Assembly: GCF_002236805.1 (NCBI RefSeq) | Contig: NZ_NIQA01000004.1 | Coordinates: forward strand, 186,001 to 250,000 | Direction of reading: 5' to 3' | From: Pusillimonas sp. T2 | GTDB lineage: Bacteria; Pseudomonadota; Gammaproteobacteria; Burkholderiales; Burkholderiaceae_B | Length of the DNA stretch: 64,000 nucleotides | Part shown: positions 1 to 7,432 of the stretch, in pieces | How the letters are laid out: each line of letters starts with the position of its first letter | How positions within the stretch are numbered: position 1 is the first letter of the stretch | Translations under genes and position numbers: made by a program | The notes under the pieces: model-generated | What the model was told of the DNA's origin: nothing | Database searches by the model: none | The model's input: only the letters and a program-made list of their open reading frames with translations

Positions 1-260
1 AGCGCAGGTTGGCGCATAACGATACTGCGCGCAATATCGCCTATTTGTTGGCCATCTTTCTCGAAAAGCACCTGAAGTACGCGGAAATGAGCGTAAGTCA
101 GGTCTAGTTTGCGCAGCACAGAGTCGCGCAATTCTTGGTCCATTCTGAAAATAACGCAGGCCATGCGGAACGCAATGTTCTGTTGCAGGCTCCAGTCTTC
201 GTCACTGAGTTGAGGGGTTGAGACTGGTTTTTTGGTCTTGGTGCGTTGTGTGGTTGCCAT
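1..260 (-). CDS. MarR-family transcriptional regulator (N-terminal part, cut by left edge)
   Basis: The reverse strand opens with ATG at 260-258 and stays open for 86 codons to the window edge, so only the N-terminal half is present. The visible residues include VLRKLDLTYAHFRVLQVLF followed by IGDIARSIVMRQPA. This is the helix and start of the winged helix-turn-helix of MarR-type regulators, where helix alpha-2 carries a typical LTYxxFRVL pattern. A basic, low-complexity N-terminus of about 16 residues precedes it. The gene is divergent from the catabolic/transport operon at 450, and the shared intergenic region holds a dyad symmetric site. MarR proteins commonly repress such operons until an aromatic ligand binds, so it is inferred to control that operon. 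The ligand cannot be read from the sequence. Confidence 0.8.
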   Translation of the reverse strand, partial: MATTQRTKTKKPVSTPQLSDEDWSLQQNIAFRMACVIFRMDQELRDSVLRKLDLTYAHFRVLQVLFEKDGQQIGDIARSIVMRQPA

Positions 261-350
261 GTATGGAATCACTGCCCGGGTTAAACGAAAGCGCCGTCAA
301 AAGTGTAGGCGGCTCTGATCCTCTTACGATTTTAACGGTTCTGGTATTGG

Positions 351-372
351 TGTAATCACTAATTATATTACA
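351..372. promoter_or_regulatory. Candidate regulator operator (TGTAAT-N10-ATTACA)
   Basis: An inverted repeat TGTAAT (351-356), 10 bp, ATTACA (367-372) lies between the divergent MarR-type gene and the operon at 450. A second ATTACA follows directly (372-377). It sits just upstream of a good -35 box, where a bound regulator could block or stimulate RNA polymerase. Assignment to the adjacent MarR protein is inference from position. Confidence 0.5.
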
Positions 373-383
373 TTACATATGTA

Positions 384-412
384 TTGACATGACAAAACAT
401 GATTCTTATAGT
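384..412 (+). promoter_or_regulatory. Sigma-70 promoter of the dioxygenase/transport operon
   Basis: TTGACA at 384-389 and TATAGT at 407-412 are separated by exactly 17 bp. The -35 box matches the consensus fully and the -10 box at five of six positions. Transcription would start near 419, giving a leader of about 30 nt with a GAGGAG ribosome-binding site before the ATG at 450. Confidence 0.75.
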
Positions 413-449
413 GTCCTTGCATGGATTGATTTCAGCGAGGAGATAAAGA

Positions 450-1442
450 ATGAGTACAGCAGCAAACGTAACCGAGCGTCAGCGTTACTTTCGGCCGCGG
501 CGCCTGGGTCACGTCAACCTTTGGGTAGACGATCTGGGCACGTCCGAGCGCTTTTACAGCGAAGTTTGTGGACTTAATGTTGAGTTTTCCGAGCCCGACC
601 TGGTGGCCACTTTTTTGGGAACCGGTCATACCCCTCATGACTTGGGCATGATTCAGAAAACAAATGGGGTAGACCGATACGGGCGAGATGGTTTGCTGCA
701 ACTGCCTGGCACGATCGGGTTGCACGCAGGCTTGAACCATCTGGCATGGGAGCTAGAAAACGAGGCGCAACTGATTGAAGCCTTCAAAAACCTGAAGGAT
801 GACAACATTGAAACAGACATTACTGTTGATCATCAGGTCGCGCATAGCGTGTATATGTTCGACCCAGATGGCAATTACAACGAGTTTTACTGCGACACAG
901 TGAAGGACTGGCGCAATGTTCTCAATGGCCCGATGGAGTTGCTGACCAGTCATTGGGACCCTTTGTCTGCCGAGGGCTTTACTGAAGGGCGTTACGAGAA
1001 TAACCCCGTGCTCAAGACTGTAGAAGGTGCGCCTGTTCAACCATGGCGACTCACGCATGCCACGTTGCAGACATCAGATGTGGCACGTTTGGTTGATTTC
1101 TATACGAACGTCGCTGGCCTGAAGGTTGTAGGCGAAGAGGCCGGTGCTGTTTATTTGGCCGCTGATCTTGAGGCGTATGAGTACAACCTGGTTTTGGTGC
1201 CACATAGCCACGCGGCTTATCACCATGCGTCGTTCCAGTTAAAAGATGACGCCGCTTTGGCGTCCGCAAAAGCTGCGCTGTCCCAAAAGGGTGTTGCGCT
1301 TGTCAATGAGGTCGATCTGCCTTGGAAGCGCAGCATTTTCCTTAAAGACCCTGATGGGATGTTGAGCGAGTGGTATGTGGTGGGTAAAGAAAGCCGCCGG
1401 CTTGAGGCGCGCGGAAATGTCGATTTGGCGATGGCGGTGTAG
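450..1442 (+). CDS. VOC-superfamily extradiol-type ring-cleavage dioxygenase
   Basis: A 330-residue protein built of two vicinal-oxygen-chelate modules, about residues 15-150 and 197-312. The first module shows LGHVNLWV (His21), LNHLAWEL (His97) and DPDGNYNEFY (Glu145). The second shows LTHATLQT (His203), YHHASFQL (His258/259) and DPDGMLSEWY (Glu307). These are the 2-His-1-Glu positions used for iron or manganese in type I extradiol dioxygenases. The length suits catechol 2,3-dioxygenase-like enzymes. It is the first gene of the operon, has a strong GAGGAG site ahead of the ATG, and is followed 9 bp later by a flavin hydroxylase that could supply its dihydroxylated substrate. The substrate is unknown, and a glyoxalase-like role is the main alternative. 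Confidence 0.75.
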   Translation: MSTAANVTERQRYFRPRRLGHVNLWVDDLGTSERFYSEVCGLNVEFSEPDLVATFLGTGHTPHDLGMIQKTNGVDRYGRDGLLQLPGTIGLHAGLNHLAWELENEAQLIEAFKNLKDDNIETDITVDHQVAHSVYMFDPDGNYNEFYCDTVKDWRNVLNGPMELLTSHWDPLSAEGFTEGRYENNPVLKTVEGAPVQPWRLTHATLQTSDVARLVDFYTNVAGLKVVGEEAGAVYLAADLEAYEYNLVLVPHSHAAYHHASFQLKDDAALASAKAALSQKGVALVNEVDLPWKRSIFLKDPDGMLSEWYVVGKESRRLEARGNVDLAMAV

Positions 1443-1451
1443 GAGTCGGGT

Positions 1452-2597
1452 ATGAGCAAGAAACTACATGCAGTAATTTCAGGTGGTGGTATTGGCGGTC
1501 TTGCGACAGCGGCGGCCATGGCACAGCGCGGTTGGGACGTTACGGTATATGAACGGCAAGATGCCTTGCGTGCGGTAGGGGCGGGTATCTATATCTGGGA
1601 AAACGGGCTTCGCGTGCTTGAGGCGCTCGGTGCCTACGAGGAAGCTACTGCGGGCGCGTTCCGCGGGACGCACTTTGAGCAGCGAGACAATTTGGGGCAG
1701 GTGATTGAGTCGGCGCGTATCGAAGAGAGCAAACGGTTGTTGACTGTTCCTCGCAGCGCCTTGCTGGACGCGTTGAAAAATGCGTGTTTACGTGCGGGCG
1801 TCAAAGTCGAGACACGGGCCGAAGTCATTGGTGCGACCGCCAAAGGCGAGTTGTTGTTTGCGAACAATCAGTCTGTCCAGGCTGACCTTGCCATTGGCGT
1901 TGATGGTGTGTGGTCGCGGGTTCGATCTTCGTTAGGTCTTGAGTTATTGCACGAGCAGACGCGTGAAGGTGCGTTGCGTACCATGATCCCGGCCCAACCG
2001 GGCGATTTTGGACCCGAAGATACGGGGAAATACATCGAGTGCTGGAATGGCGACCGTCGCTTTCTTATCACGCCAGTCAGTGAAAAGGAAACCTATCTGG
2101 CCTTGACCTGTCCTCACGATGACGCGAGAGGCCGTTCGATTCCTGTAGATAAAGCGCTCTGGGCAGAGGCGTTTCCGCAATGGAAGCACTTGATCGATCG
2201 CATCGGCGCGGCCCCGGTGAATTGGGGTGTTTACAGCATCACACGATGCACAGCCTGGTCAGCCGGGCGCGCCGCTATTCTTGGCGATGCGGCACACGCG
2301 CAACCGCCAAATTTGGGCCAGGGGGGCGGGATGGCCATGCAAAACGGACTTTCGTTGGCTGTTCACCTTCAGGGTCTCACAGACAGGCGGGACATTCCTG
2401 ACGCACTTGAGCGCTGGGAGCGTAAAGAGCGTGAGTTGACTGAGCATTGTCAGCGTTGGGCCATTCTGTATGGTGAGGTTACTTATTTGCCAGACGAAAT
2501 CCGGACGCGAGTGATGCGTAATGCGATGAGTGATCCATGGATCGCAGGACAAGTCTTCCGGGCAGCCAATCATTCCCCTACCGGCACCACCGATTAA
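1452..2597 (+). CDS. FAD-dependent aromatic/pyridine-ring monooxygenase
   Basis: A 381-residue single-component flavoprotein hydroxylase. The N-terminal dinucleotide motif GGGIGGL lies at residues 11-17. The GDAAHAQPPNLGQGGG segment starts at residue 278 and is the second FAD (ribityl-binding) motif of class A monooxygenases. The GAGIYIWENGLRVLEALGA stretch resembles, from memory, 2-methyl-3-hydroxypyridine-5-carboxylate oxygenase, while salicylate and 6-hydroxynicotinate hydroxylases are more distant relatives. The family uses NAD(P)H and O2 to hydroxylate aromatic acids, sometimes with ring opening. An AGGAG site overlaps the end of the dioxygenase gene, so the two are almost certainly co-translated steps of one pathway. 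The precise substrate is not determinable. Confidence 0.8.
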   Translation: MSKKLHAVISGGGIGGLATAAAMAQRGWDVTVYERQDALRAVGAGIYIWENGLRVLEALGAYEEATAGAFRGTHFEQRDNLGQVIESARIEESKRLLTVPRSALLDALKNACLRAGVKVETRAEVIGATAKGELLFANNQSVQADLAIGVDGVWSRVRSSLGLELLHEQTREGALRTMIPAQPGDFGPEDTGKYIECWNGDRRFLITPVSEKETYLALTCPHDDARGRSIPVDKALWAEAFPQWKHLIDRIGAAPVNWGVYSITRCTAWSAGRAAILGDAAHAQPPNLGQGGGMAMQNGLSLAVHLQGLTDRRDIPDALERWERKERELTEHCQRWAILYGEVTYLPDEIRTRVMRNAMSDPWIAGQVFRAANHSPTGTTD

Positions 2598-2639
2598 GCA
2601 GTTGACCGTCACACCACAGGATATCAACAGGAGATAAGC

Positions 2640-3827
2640 ATGAAAACAATGAAGAATCTCGCGCGTCTGGCGCTGGCGACCCTGACGCTTTCAGTGACCG
2701 CAACTTCGTTTGCGGTCGAACCGGTAAGGATCGGGTTTGGCATTTCAAAGACTGGCGAGCTCGCGCCAACTGCGGCGGGCCCTTTAGCAGCTTATGAGTT
2801 ATGGCGAGATCAGGTTAACGCTCGAGGTGGATTGGACGTAGCGGGCACTAAAAGGCCTGTTGAGTTTGTCGTTTACGACGATCAATCCGACGGCGGCAAA
2901 GAGGCAGCCATCTATGAAAAGTTGATTACCGATGACAAAGTCGATTTGCTATTGTCACCCTGGGGCTCTCACAATCACTTTGCCATTGTCGGCGTGCTCG
3001 AAAAACATGGCTTTCCGATGGTTGGCAGTACAGCGTCATCCCAGCAAATCCGTTCTCTGAAGGCGAAAAATATCTGGTTCCCCACATCGGCGATTCCAGA
3101 TAAGCACGGGGTGGAAATGGCGCGCATGCTCAAAGAGATGGGTGTCAAGACAGCAGCCGTTACAACGGTGCAAATTGGCTTCCCAATGGAAAATCGCAAA
3201 GAGCTGTTGCCGGCGCTGAAGGAAGCAGGCATCAAAGTTGTGCTTGATCAACAGTATGCCCCTGGCGTGAAAGACATGACGGGGATCCTGGCTGACATCA
3301 AGCGTTTGCAACCCGATGCGGTGATCAGCTTGTCTTATCCGCCAGACGCCATCCTTTACATGCGTGGTGCGCGTGAGCAAGACATCAAAGCACCTTTCCA
3401 GTTTTTGCTGGTCGGGCCCACTGCGGCGTTCTTCAGCAATATGTTCGGGAAGAATCTCGACAACATTGTCACTATGGGGCACTGGTCACCCGAAAAAACT
3501 GATTGGCCGGGTGCTCGTGAGTTCTTTGATGCCTACAAGGCGAAAACTGGTGAGACACCTGACTACCTGGATGCCGTGTTGACGTACGTCTCTGCACAGA
3601 TTCTGGAGCAGGCTGTGGCCAAAGCCGGGCTCGAGAAAGACGCGTTGCGCAAGACAATCTCGAGCGAAACGTTCTCGACTATTAATGGGCCCATCCGATT
3701 CAATGGTGTACAGAACGATGTAACCCCGACGATGTTCCTGCAATTTCAAAACGGTGATGTACAGATTATTCATCCACCAGAAATGGCTACGGCTAAATTC
3801 CAACCTAAAACTCAGTGGGAAAAATAA
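2640..3827 (+). CDS. Liv-type ABC transporter periplasmic substrate-binding protein
   Basis: A 395-residue protein with a signal peptide (Lys-rich start, hydrophobic core, cleavage likely after TSFA near residue 25). The mature part starts VRIGFGISKTGELAP, the usual opening of periplasmic-binding fold type I proteins of the branched-chain/aromatic acid uptake family. YDDQSDGGKEAAIYEKLI is the conserved second strand and helix region. An AGGAG site precedes the ATG. It is followed by two permeases and two ATPases, so it is the receptor of a complete importer. The operon suggests an aromatic or heteroaromatic acid as ligand (inference), not necessarily leucine-type amino acids. Confidence 0.85.
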   Translation: MKTMKNLARLALATLTLSVTATSFAVEPVRIGFGISKTGELAPTAAGPLAAYELWRDQVNARGGLDVAGTKRPVEFVVYDDQSDGGKEAAIYEKLITDDKVDLLLSPWGSHNHFAIVGVLEKHGFPMVGSTASSQQIRSLKAKNIWFPTSAIPDKHGVEMARMLKEMGVKTAAVTTVQIGFPMENRKELLPALKEAGIKVVLDQQYAPGVKDMTGILADIKRLQPDAVISLSYPPDAILYMRGAREQDIKAPFQFLLVGPTAAFFSNMFGKNLDNIVTMGHWSPEKTDWPGAREFFDAYKAKTGETPDYLDAVLTYVSAQILEQAVAKAGLEKDALRKTISSETFSTINGPIRFNGVQNDVTPTMFLQFQNGDVQIIHPPEMATAKFQPKTQWEK

Positions 3828-3832
3828 GCGTC

Positions 3833-4717
3833 ATGGCGAGCTTGTTCTCCTTTGAGCTCCTGATCGCAACCTTGGCATTGGCTTCGGTCTATGCCTTGGT
3901 TGCGCTGGGGTTGAATCTGATTTATGGGGCCATGCGGCTATTAAATGTGGCGCATGGGGAAATCATGATGCTAGGGGCATATGTGACTTTTTGGCTGTTT
4001 ACAGCATACAAAGTATCGCCCCTGGTATCGATGTTTGCTGCGATGGCGGCTGCCGCTGTCCTTGGGTGGCTTTGCTATGAGTTGTTGATTCGTAAGTTGT
4101 CGTCCACACCTGCGTTGGTGCAACGCATCGAAGCTAACTCTTTGTTGGTGTTTTTCGCGCTTTCGGTGATTTTGCAGAACTTGGGCGCATTACTTTTTTC
4201 AGCCAATGCACGTAGTTACAGTTATATGGAGTCTTTGGTGCAAATTGGCGATGTCAGCATTGCATTGAACAGGCTTGTCATTATTGCCGTGAGTGTGCTG
4301 GCAACAGTCATGGTTATGTCTTTCCTGCGCTTTGGCACAACGGGTTTGGCTATCCGCGCCTTGATTCAGCAACGCGATGCGGCGTCGTTGGTTGGCGTTC
4401 ATGCCGATAAGGTCAACCGCGTTATTTTTTGTTTGGGCTTTGCGTTGGCTGGGTTGGCAGGTTCATTGGTCAGCATGGTAGAGAGCATTACGCCCTTTTC
4501 AGGCTTTCCTTTCACCATTGCCGCATTTTTCGTCATTATCCTGGGTGGCTTGGGCTCGATTGGCGGAAGCGTTGTGGGTGCTATTTTGCTAGCTTGTGTA
4601 GAGGTCTACGGTTCTGCGCTGACATCACCTGCTTATCGTTCTATTTTGCTCTACGGGGTTTTCATTTTGGTTCTGTTCGTTCGTCCCCAGGGCTTGTTTG
4701 GCAGGAGATTGACATGA
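3833..4717 (+). CDS. Liv-type ABC transporter permease (LivH-like)
   Basis: A 294-residue, very hydrophobic protein with about eight membrane segments. The opening LALASVYALVALGLNLIYG and the later AFFVIILGGLGSIGGSVVGA are hallmarks of LivH permeases. The latter is the cytoplasmic coupling loop that contacts the ATPase. I chose ATG 3833 over an in-frame GTG at 3815, because 3815 lies inside the preceding gene and the ATG start gives the usual short cytoplasmic N-terminus. Neither has a strong Shine-Dalgarno site, so translational coupling to the upstream gene (5 bp away) is likely. The stop overlaps the next start as ATGA. Confidence 0.85.
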   Translation: MASLFSFELLIATLALASVYALVALGLNLIYGAMRLLNVAHGEIMMLGAYVTFWLFTAYKVSPLVSMFAAMAAAAVLGWLCYELLIRKLSSTPALVQRIEANSLLVFFALSVILQNLGALLFSANARSYSYMESLVQIGDVSIALNRLVIIAVSVLATVMVMSFLRFGTTGLAIRALIQQRDAASLVGVHADKVNRVIFCLGFALAGLAGSLVSMVESITPFSGFPFTIAAFFVIILGGLGSIGGSVVGAILLACVEVYGSALTSPAYRSILLYGVFILVLFVRPQGLFGRRLT

Positions 4718-5631
4718 GGCGCTTGCGTATGACGGACCTTACCGTGTGGCTGGCGCTGCTCGCGGTATTCGCTGTTTTGCCCGCAGTATTGGGTACGTAT
4801 GGTCAAGGCGTCATGTTCCAGCTGTTCGCCTGGATTGCGTTAACCGCAAGTTGGGTCGCGTTTTCGGGTATGACGGGTTATATCTCATTGGGTCATGCAG
4901 TGTTTTACGGCCTTGGCGGGTATGTAATGGCACTAAGCTGGATGACGTTGCCGTTGTGGGTTGCACTGCCGCTTTCCGCTGTCGTTGCCGCTGTGTTTGC
5001 GTTTTTGGCGGGCTTGCCTTCCTTGCGTGTTCGCGGTCCTTACTTCGTCATTCTTACCTTTGGTTTGGCCGAGTTTGTCAAATTCATCGTGATTGCGATT
5101 GAGTCCTCGTTAGGGATGAGCGGGCGTTTGCTGTTGGGTGCTCCTGATGTCAGCGTCCTCGTATACGCGATGCTCGGTCTGGCGGCACTCGCGGTTGCGT
5201 TGGTTATGGGCTTGCGACACTCGCGCTTGGGGATGGCATTGTGGTCGGTACGGGAAGACGAGGTTGCCGCCATGACATTGGGTGTGCCGGTGACCAAAGT
5301 AAAACTTCTGGCGTTTGTATTGTCTGCTGTTATTCCTGCAATGGTTGGTGCGCTGGCCGTGCTTAGGTCAACATATTTTGAGCCGATGCAGATGTTCAGC
5401 CCCATTACTTCGTTCACGATCGTCACGATGGCCATTATTGGCGGTAGCGAGCGTCCTGCAGGGCCCGTGCTTGGGGCCGGCTTCATCATGTTGTTGTCAG
5501 AGATCTTGTGGTCGCGTGCTCCCGAGTTCTACATGATGTTGCTTGGCGTGCTCTTGCTAGGTTTTGTGTTGTTTGCGCCTGATGGCATTGTGGGCAAATG
5601 GCAGTCGCGTCGTCGAGGTAAAGTCGTATGA
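4714..5631 (+). CDS. Liv-type ABC transporter permease (LivM-like)
   Basis: A 305-residue second permease of the importer. It starts at ATG 4714, overlapping the stop of the LivH-like gene by 4 bp (ATGA). An open frame extends further upstream but only inside livH, so it was not used. The LivM hallmarks are FSGMTGYISLGHAVFYGLG near residues 50-68, GLPSLRVRGPYFVILTFG after residue 100, and TIVTMAIIGGSERPAGPVLGA in the coupling loop. It forms a heterodimer with the LivH-like protein in the inner membrane. Confidence 0.85.
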   Translation: MRRLRMTDLTVWLALLAVFAVLPAVLGTYGQGVMFQLFAWIALTASWVAFSGMTGYISLGHAVFYGLGGYVMALSWMTLPLWVALPLSAVVAAVFAFLAGLPSLRVRGPYFVILTFGLAEFVKFIVIAIESSLGMSGRLLLGAPDVSVLVYAMLGLAALAVALVMGLRHSRLGMALWSVREDEVAAMTLGVPVTKVKLLAFVLSAVIPAMVGALAVLRSTYFEPMQMFSPITSFTIVTMAIIGGSERPAGPVLGAGFIMLLSEILWSRAPEFYMMLLGVLLLGFVLFAPDGIVGKWQSRRRGKVV

Positions 5632-6359
5632 GTGAATTTTTGAAAGTTGAAGGTCTGACTCGGCGGTTTGGTGGCGTTGTTGCGGTTCGCGATGTCAGCT
5701 TCCACATGAACGAGGGCGAGATTCTGGGGCTTATGGGGGCGAACGGCGCCGGGAAGACAACCTTGTTTTCGATGATTGCCGGTAATGTTGCACCCAGCGA
5801 GGGCTCCATTTACTTCCGTGGCCGTGGTGTTCCGGCCCGGCCTGATGAAGCCAGCCAAATGGGCATTGCGCGTACTTTCCAGATCGTGCGGCCGTTTCCC
5901 CAAATGAGTGTGCTCGAGAACTGTATGGTCGGCGCTCTTTACGGCCACCGTCGTCTAAGTGATTTGCAGTCGGCACAAGACGTTTGCTTGTCGCTTTTGG
6001 AAGAGGTTGGGTTGGCGGCTCAGGCCAATAAACCTGCCTCCACCTTGAATCTGGCGAGTCGAAAACGGCTTGAAATTGCGCGTGCGTTGGCTACAAAGCC
6101 GACGTTGTTACTGCTTGACGAAGTGCTTGCCGGTTTGAACGCAACAGAAGTAGATGCCGCACTTGAGTTAATACGTCATGTGCAGGAGCGATATTCGTTG
6201 AGCATCATCATTATCGAGCACGTCATGAAAGTTTTAATGCGGATGAGTGACCGTATTGTTGTGCTGCACGAAGGCCGAAAACTTATGGAAGGTGTCCCGG
6301 AGGCTGTCGGAAAAGACGAGCGGGTAATCAATGCGTATCTCGGGGAGCAGCATGGATAA
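5628..6359 (+). CDS. Liv-type ABC transporter ATPase (LivG-like)
   Basis: A 243-residue ATPase with Walker A GANGAGKT, Walker B LLLLDEV and a switch histidine in IIIIEHVMK. The ABC signature is the variant LASRKRLEIARAL instead of LSGGQ, and LDEV replaces LDEP. I recall both variants as normal in one LivG subfamily, so they do not suggest inactivity. The insert around SQMGIARTFQIVRPFPQMSVLEN is the LivG Q-loop region. Start and stop overlap neighbouring genes by 4 and 8 bp, showing tight translational coupling. Confidence 0.85.
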   Translation: MSEFLKVEGLTRRFGGVVAVRDVSFHMNEGEILGLMGANGAGKTTLFSMIAGNVAPSEGSIYFRGRGVPARPDEASQMGIARTFQIVRPFPQMSVLENCMVGALYGHRRLSDLQSAQDVCLSLLEEVGLAAQANKPASTLNLASRKRLEIARALATKPTLLLLDEVLAGLNATEVDAALELIRHVQERYSLSIIIIEHVMKVLMRMSDRIVVLHEGRKLMEGVPEAVGKDERVINAYLGEQHG

Positions 6360-7077
6360 CATTCTTGAGGTCAAAGATTTGTGTGGTGGATATGGCGAAA
6401 TTCGTGTCCTGAAAGGCGTTTCCGTTTCTATGAAGGAAGGAAGTGTCACTGCGTTTGTGGGCAGTAATGGCGCTGGGAAAACAACACTGATGCGTTTGTT
6501 GGCTGGCTTGATCCCGGTTTCTGAAGGCCATGTAACGTTGAACGGTACTGTTTTAAATAAACTGGCTCCGCCCGACCGATTGGCGCTGGGACTGTCTCTG
6601 GTACCCGAAGGGCGCATGGTGTTTCCGGACTTCACGGTTGCAGATACGCTGCGAATGGGGGCATACGCACCCCATGCTCGCGAAGGTTGGCGAGATCGTG
6701 CCGAGCAAATGTATGAGCTTTTTCCGCGTTTGCGAGAACGCAAGAGCAGCCAGGCCGGCTACTTGTCGGGTGGCGAGCAGCAAATGTTGGCGCTGGCGCG
6801 AAGCCTGATGTCCAAACCCCGCGTCTTATTGCTAGACGAACCGACTTTGGGGTTGGCGCCGGCAATGGTCAAAGAACTGTTTTCTATTTTGTCCGACATC
6901 CAGAAGACTGGTGTGACGATTGGTCTGGTTGAGCAGAATGTACATGCCGCCCTGAGTATGGCTGACTATGCTTATGTATTTGAAGACGGTCACGTAGCGT
7001 TTGATGGCATCGGTTCGGAGATGTTGGCCTCGCCAGCAGTAAAAGCTGCTTACTTGGGGATCGACGACGCTGCATAG
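6352..7077 (+). CDS. Liv-type ABC transporter ATPase (LivF-like)
   Basis: A 241-residue ATPase. Walker A is GSNGAGKT, the signature is LSGGEQQMLALARSL, Walker B is VLLLDEP and the H-loop region is IGLVEQN, as in LivF. ATG 6352 was chosen because a GGGGAG site lies 4-9 bp upstream and homologues begin at this point. An in-frame ATG at 6331 would lengthen it by seven residues inside livG. It is the last gene of the operon. No T-rich terminator hairpin was found directly after it, and the following 355 bp hold a structured repeat that may end transcripts from both sides. Confidence 0.85.
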   Translation: MDNILEVKDLCGGYGEIRVLKGVSVSMKEGSVTAFVGSNGAGKTTLMRLLAGLIPVSEGHVTLNGTVLNKLAPPDRLALGLSLVPEGRMVFPDFTVADTLRMGAYAPHAREGWRDRAEQMYELFPRLRERKSSQAGYLSGGEQQMLALARSLMSKPRVLLLDEPTLGLAPAMVKELFSILSDIQKTGVTIGLVEQNVHAALSMADYAYVFEDGHVAFDGIGSEMLASPAVKAAYLGIDDAA

Positions 7078-7147
7078 CACTGGTGCGAATAGACTTCGTC
7101 ACCAGCGCGATAACCCATGCCACGGCCTGAAATGTTCAACCTCCAGT

Positions 7148-7361
7148 GCGATGCCCCGTGCCAGTGCCTAAAGGCTTTGAGCATGCCGGCGGCAAGGCCT
7201 TGAACGTGGGGGCAAGGACGCGGCTGTTCGAGCGAGTCGTTTTCGACCAGCCGGGGGCTGGTCGATCTCGCGAGTTCCGCGTCCGCCACGGGCAAGGCCT
7301 GGACGGCGGGTAGCCCCGCAGGGGCCATGCGATGCCTGTGGGCACTGGCACGGGGTGTCGC
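7148..7361. repeat. Structured intergenic inverted-repeat element, copy A
   Basis: A 214-bp element fills most of the 355-bp gap between convergent operons. Its ends, 7148-7168 and 7341-7361, are inverted repeats matching at 19 of 21 positions. Its core can fold as a nested hairpin. An outer stem GGACGCGG (7216-7223) pairs with CCGCGTCC (7277-7284). A middle stem GCGAG (7232-7236) pairs with CTCGC (7267-7271). A tip stem CGACCAGCC (7244-7252) pairs with GGCTGGTCG (7256-7264). The core and about 50 bp after it recur at 21981-22110. It carries no credible coding frame. It may be a small non-autonomous mobile element or a bidirectional transcription-end structure. Confidence 0.7.
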
Positions 7362-7432
7362 ACGACGCAAGAGCTAAAACAACAAGCCCTCGACGTACAA
7401 ACGCCGAATAGCCCTAAGGCCGAAACCGACGT

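Noticed and set aside
4429-4713. N-terminal extension of the LivM-like permease
   Set aside because: The extension lies entirely inside the LivH-like gene in another frame, and the ATGA overlap at 4714 is the standard start.
5979-6130. Inactivation of the LivG-like ATPase because of a missing LSGGQ and LDEV instead of LDEP
   Set aside because: This variant is, to my knowledge, common in one LivG subfamily, and Walker A, the catalytic Glu and switch His are intact.
7078-7432. Small protein-coding genes in the gap between the two operons
   Set aside because: Open frames of 60-106 codons exist on the minus strand but follow the inverted-repeat structure, lack ribosome sites and show no conserved motif.
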